In this document: positions 5,214 through 6,043 of the stretch, piece by piece | Layout: every line of letters begins with the position of its first letter | Position numbering within the stretch: the first letter of the stretch is position 1 | From: Benthicola sp964195715 | GTDB taxonomy: Bacteria; Gemmatimonadota; Gemmatimonadetes; Palauibacterales; Palauibacteraceae | DNA length: 6,043 nt | Direction: 5' to 3' | Assembly (NCBI GenBank): GCA_964195715.1 | Contig: CAXMRU010000092.1 | Span: 1 to 6,043 of the forward strand | Notes under the pieces: generated by a model | Told to the model about the DNA's origin: nothing | Databases searched by the model: none | What the model saw: the letters and a program-made list of their open reading frames with translations, nothing else | Program-made: the position numbers and the translations under genes

Positions 5214-6043
5214 ATGGAGACACCGACGGAGCACGTGGAGGACCGGATGCAGGAACAGGATCAGCAGGGCCTGCAGCCTGCCGATCTGCTGTCCATGTAC
5301 CGTACGATGTACCTGTCGCGGCGCATCGACGATCGCGAGCTGCTGATGAAGCGGCAGCAGAAGATCTTCTTCCAGATCAGTGGAGCCGGGCACGAGGCGA
5401 TCGGGGTCGCCGCCGGGATGGCCCTCCGTTCGGCGTACGACTGGTTCTTCACCTACTACCGGGACCGGGCGCTCGCGCTGCAGCTCGGCGTCACCCCGTA
5501 TGAGATGTTCCTCCAGGGCGTCGCAGCGGCGGACGATCCGGCGAGTGGCGGCCGACAGATGCCGTCTCACTGGGGCCATAAGGACTACAACCTGGTCAAC
5601 GTCTCCAGTGCGACCGGGACGCAGTTCCTGCAGGCAGTGGGATGCGCCGAGGTCGGCGGGCGTGCGGGCCGCCTTGGCCTGGCGGAAGATGGCGTCGCGT
5701 TCCACGACGACGAGGTCGTGCTCGTCACGACGGGCGACGGGACCACCTCCGAGGGCGAATTCTGGGAGTCGCTCAATACGGCGTCCAACCTGAAGCTCCC
5801 GGTCATCTACCTCGTGGAGGACAACGGGTACGCGATCTCGGTGCCGGTGGAAGTGAACACGGCGGGCGGCAGCATCTCGAAGCTCGTGACCGGCTTCCCG
5901 GACCTCCTGGTGATCGAGGTGGACGGGACGAACCCCATCGCCTCGTACGGGGCGATGCGAAGGGCGGCGGAACACTGCCGCGCCCGGCGCGGACCCGCCT
6001 TCGTGCATGCCCACGTGACGCGGCCGTACAGCCACTCGATGTC
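5214..6043 (+). CDS. Thiamine-diphosphate-dependent 2-oxoacid dehydrogenase E1, alpha region (3' truncated by window)
   Basis: The 276 visible codons encode the start of an E1 component. It decarboxylates a 2-oxoacid (pyruvate or branched-chain oxoacid) using thiamine diphosphate and passes the acyl group to the E2 lipoyl domain. Signs are the SRRIDDRELLMKRQQKIFF N-terminal block (from residue 35), SGAGHEAI (56-63), RQMPSHWG (114-121), and the cofactor motif GDGTTSEGEFWE starting at 174. That motif is followed after 26 residues by DN at 203-204 (EDNGYAIS). The classical motif ends in NN, so the first Asn is Asp here. The EDNGYAISVPVE wording resembles E1 proteins in which alpha and beta subunits are fused in one chain of roughly 650-700 residues, so this may be such a fusion. 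The C-terminal part is not visible to prove it. ATG 5214 follows GGAAGG (5203-5208). ATG 5247, preceded by a perfect GGAGG at 5237-5241, is an equally good start giving 11 fewer residues. Substrate is undetermined. Confidence 0.9.
   Translation, partial: METPTEHVEDRMQEQDQQGLQPADLLSMYRTMYLSRRIDDRELLMKRQQKIFFQISGAGHEAIGVAAGMALRSAYDWFFTYYRDRALALQLGVTPYEMFLQGVAAADDPASGGRQMPSHWGHKDYNLVNVSSATGTQFLQAVGCAEVGGRAGRLGLAEDGVAFHDDEVVLVTTGDGTTSEGEFWESLNTASNLKLPVIYLVEDNGYAISVPVEVNTAGGSISKLVTGFPDLLVIEVDGTNPIASYGAMRRAAEHCRARRGPAFVHAHVTRPYSHSM
5237..5241 (+). promoter_or_regulatory. Strong internal ribosome binding site, alternative E1 start
   Basis: GGAGG sits 5 bases before the in-frame ATG at 5247. It is closer to the consensus than the GGAAGG serving ATG 5214. 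The true E1 N-terminus could therefore be residue 12 of the longer call (MQEQDQQG). The residues between the two starts are polar and add nothing recognisable. Confidence 0.4.

Noticed and set aside
5090..5503. A 137-codon plus-strand open frame across the E1 leader and start
   Set aside because: It is out of frame with E1, overlaps it by nearly 300 bases, and its Arg/Ala/Gly-rich product shows no motif.
4977..6035. A 352-codon minus-strand open frame opposite the E1 gene and control region
   Set aside because: It lies opposite a clear E1 coding sequence and crosses the divergent intergenic region; its composition (Arg/His/Val) is that of an antisense shadow.

Overview
The window is GC-rich bacterial chromosomal DNA with dense, ordinary coding content. 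It holds five protein genes: three on the plus strand that look like a polyphosphate operon, one convergent minus-strand gene for a secreted or outer-membrane protein, and a divergent plus-strand gene for a 2-oxoacid dehydrogenase E1 component that runs off the right edge. The organism is Gram-negative-like, since the minus-strand gene encodes an exported beta-rich protein. The high GC and an E1 of the type often found as an alpha/beta fusion fit Gemmatimonadota, Rhodothermota or a similar lineage. That placement is a guess from style, not from a marker gene.

Layout. Bases 1-132 are the last 43 codons of a CYTH/triphosphate tunnel (TTM) protein. After 11 bases comes a two-domain PPK2-type polyphosphate:AMP phosphotransferase (144-1748). 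After 4 more bases comes polyphosphate kinase 1 (1753-4146) with an unusual N-terminal extension of about 90 residues. A short gap with a small hairpin separates this from a minus-strand gene for a 260-residue exported protein resembling the Phenol_MetA_deg/transporter beta-barrel family (4198-4980). The 233-base region 4981-5213 is a divergent control region. It carries a near-palindrome next to a possible minus-strand promoter, a plausible plus-strand sigma70-like promoter, and a 14-base direct repeat flanking that promoter's -10 element. From 5214 to the end is the thiamine-diphosphate-dependent E1 gene (276 codons visible).

How the genes work together. PPK1 reversibly makes polyphosphate from ATP. 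The PPK2-class-II enzyme uses polyphosphate to phosphorylate AMP to ADP. CYTH/TTM proteins bind and often hydrolyse tripolyphosphate or other triphosphates. Their tight same-strand spacing suggests one transcript handling synthesis and use of polyphosphate as a phosphate and energy store. The E1 gene belongs to central or branched-chain oxoacid oxidation and appears to be a separate transcription unit.

I see no CRISPR array, tRNA, rRNA, insertion sequence or phage gene, and no convincing previously undescribed system. The most useful items for a second look are the degenerate N-terminal kinase domain of the PPK2 duplication, the PPK1 extension, and the two candidate operator-like elements in the divergent intergenic region.
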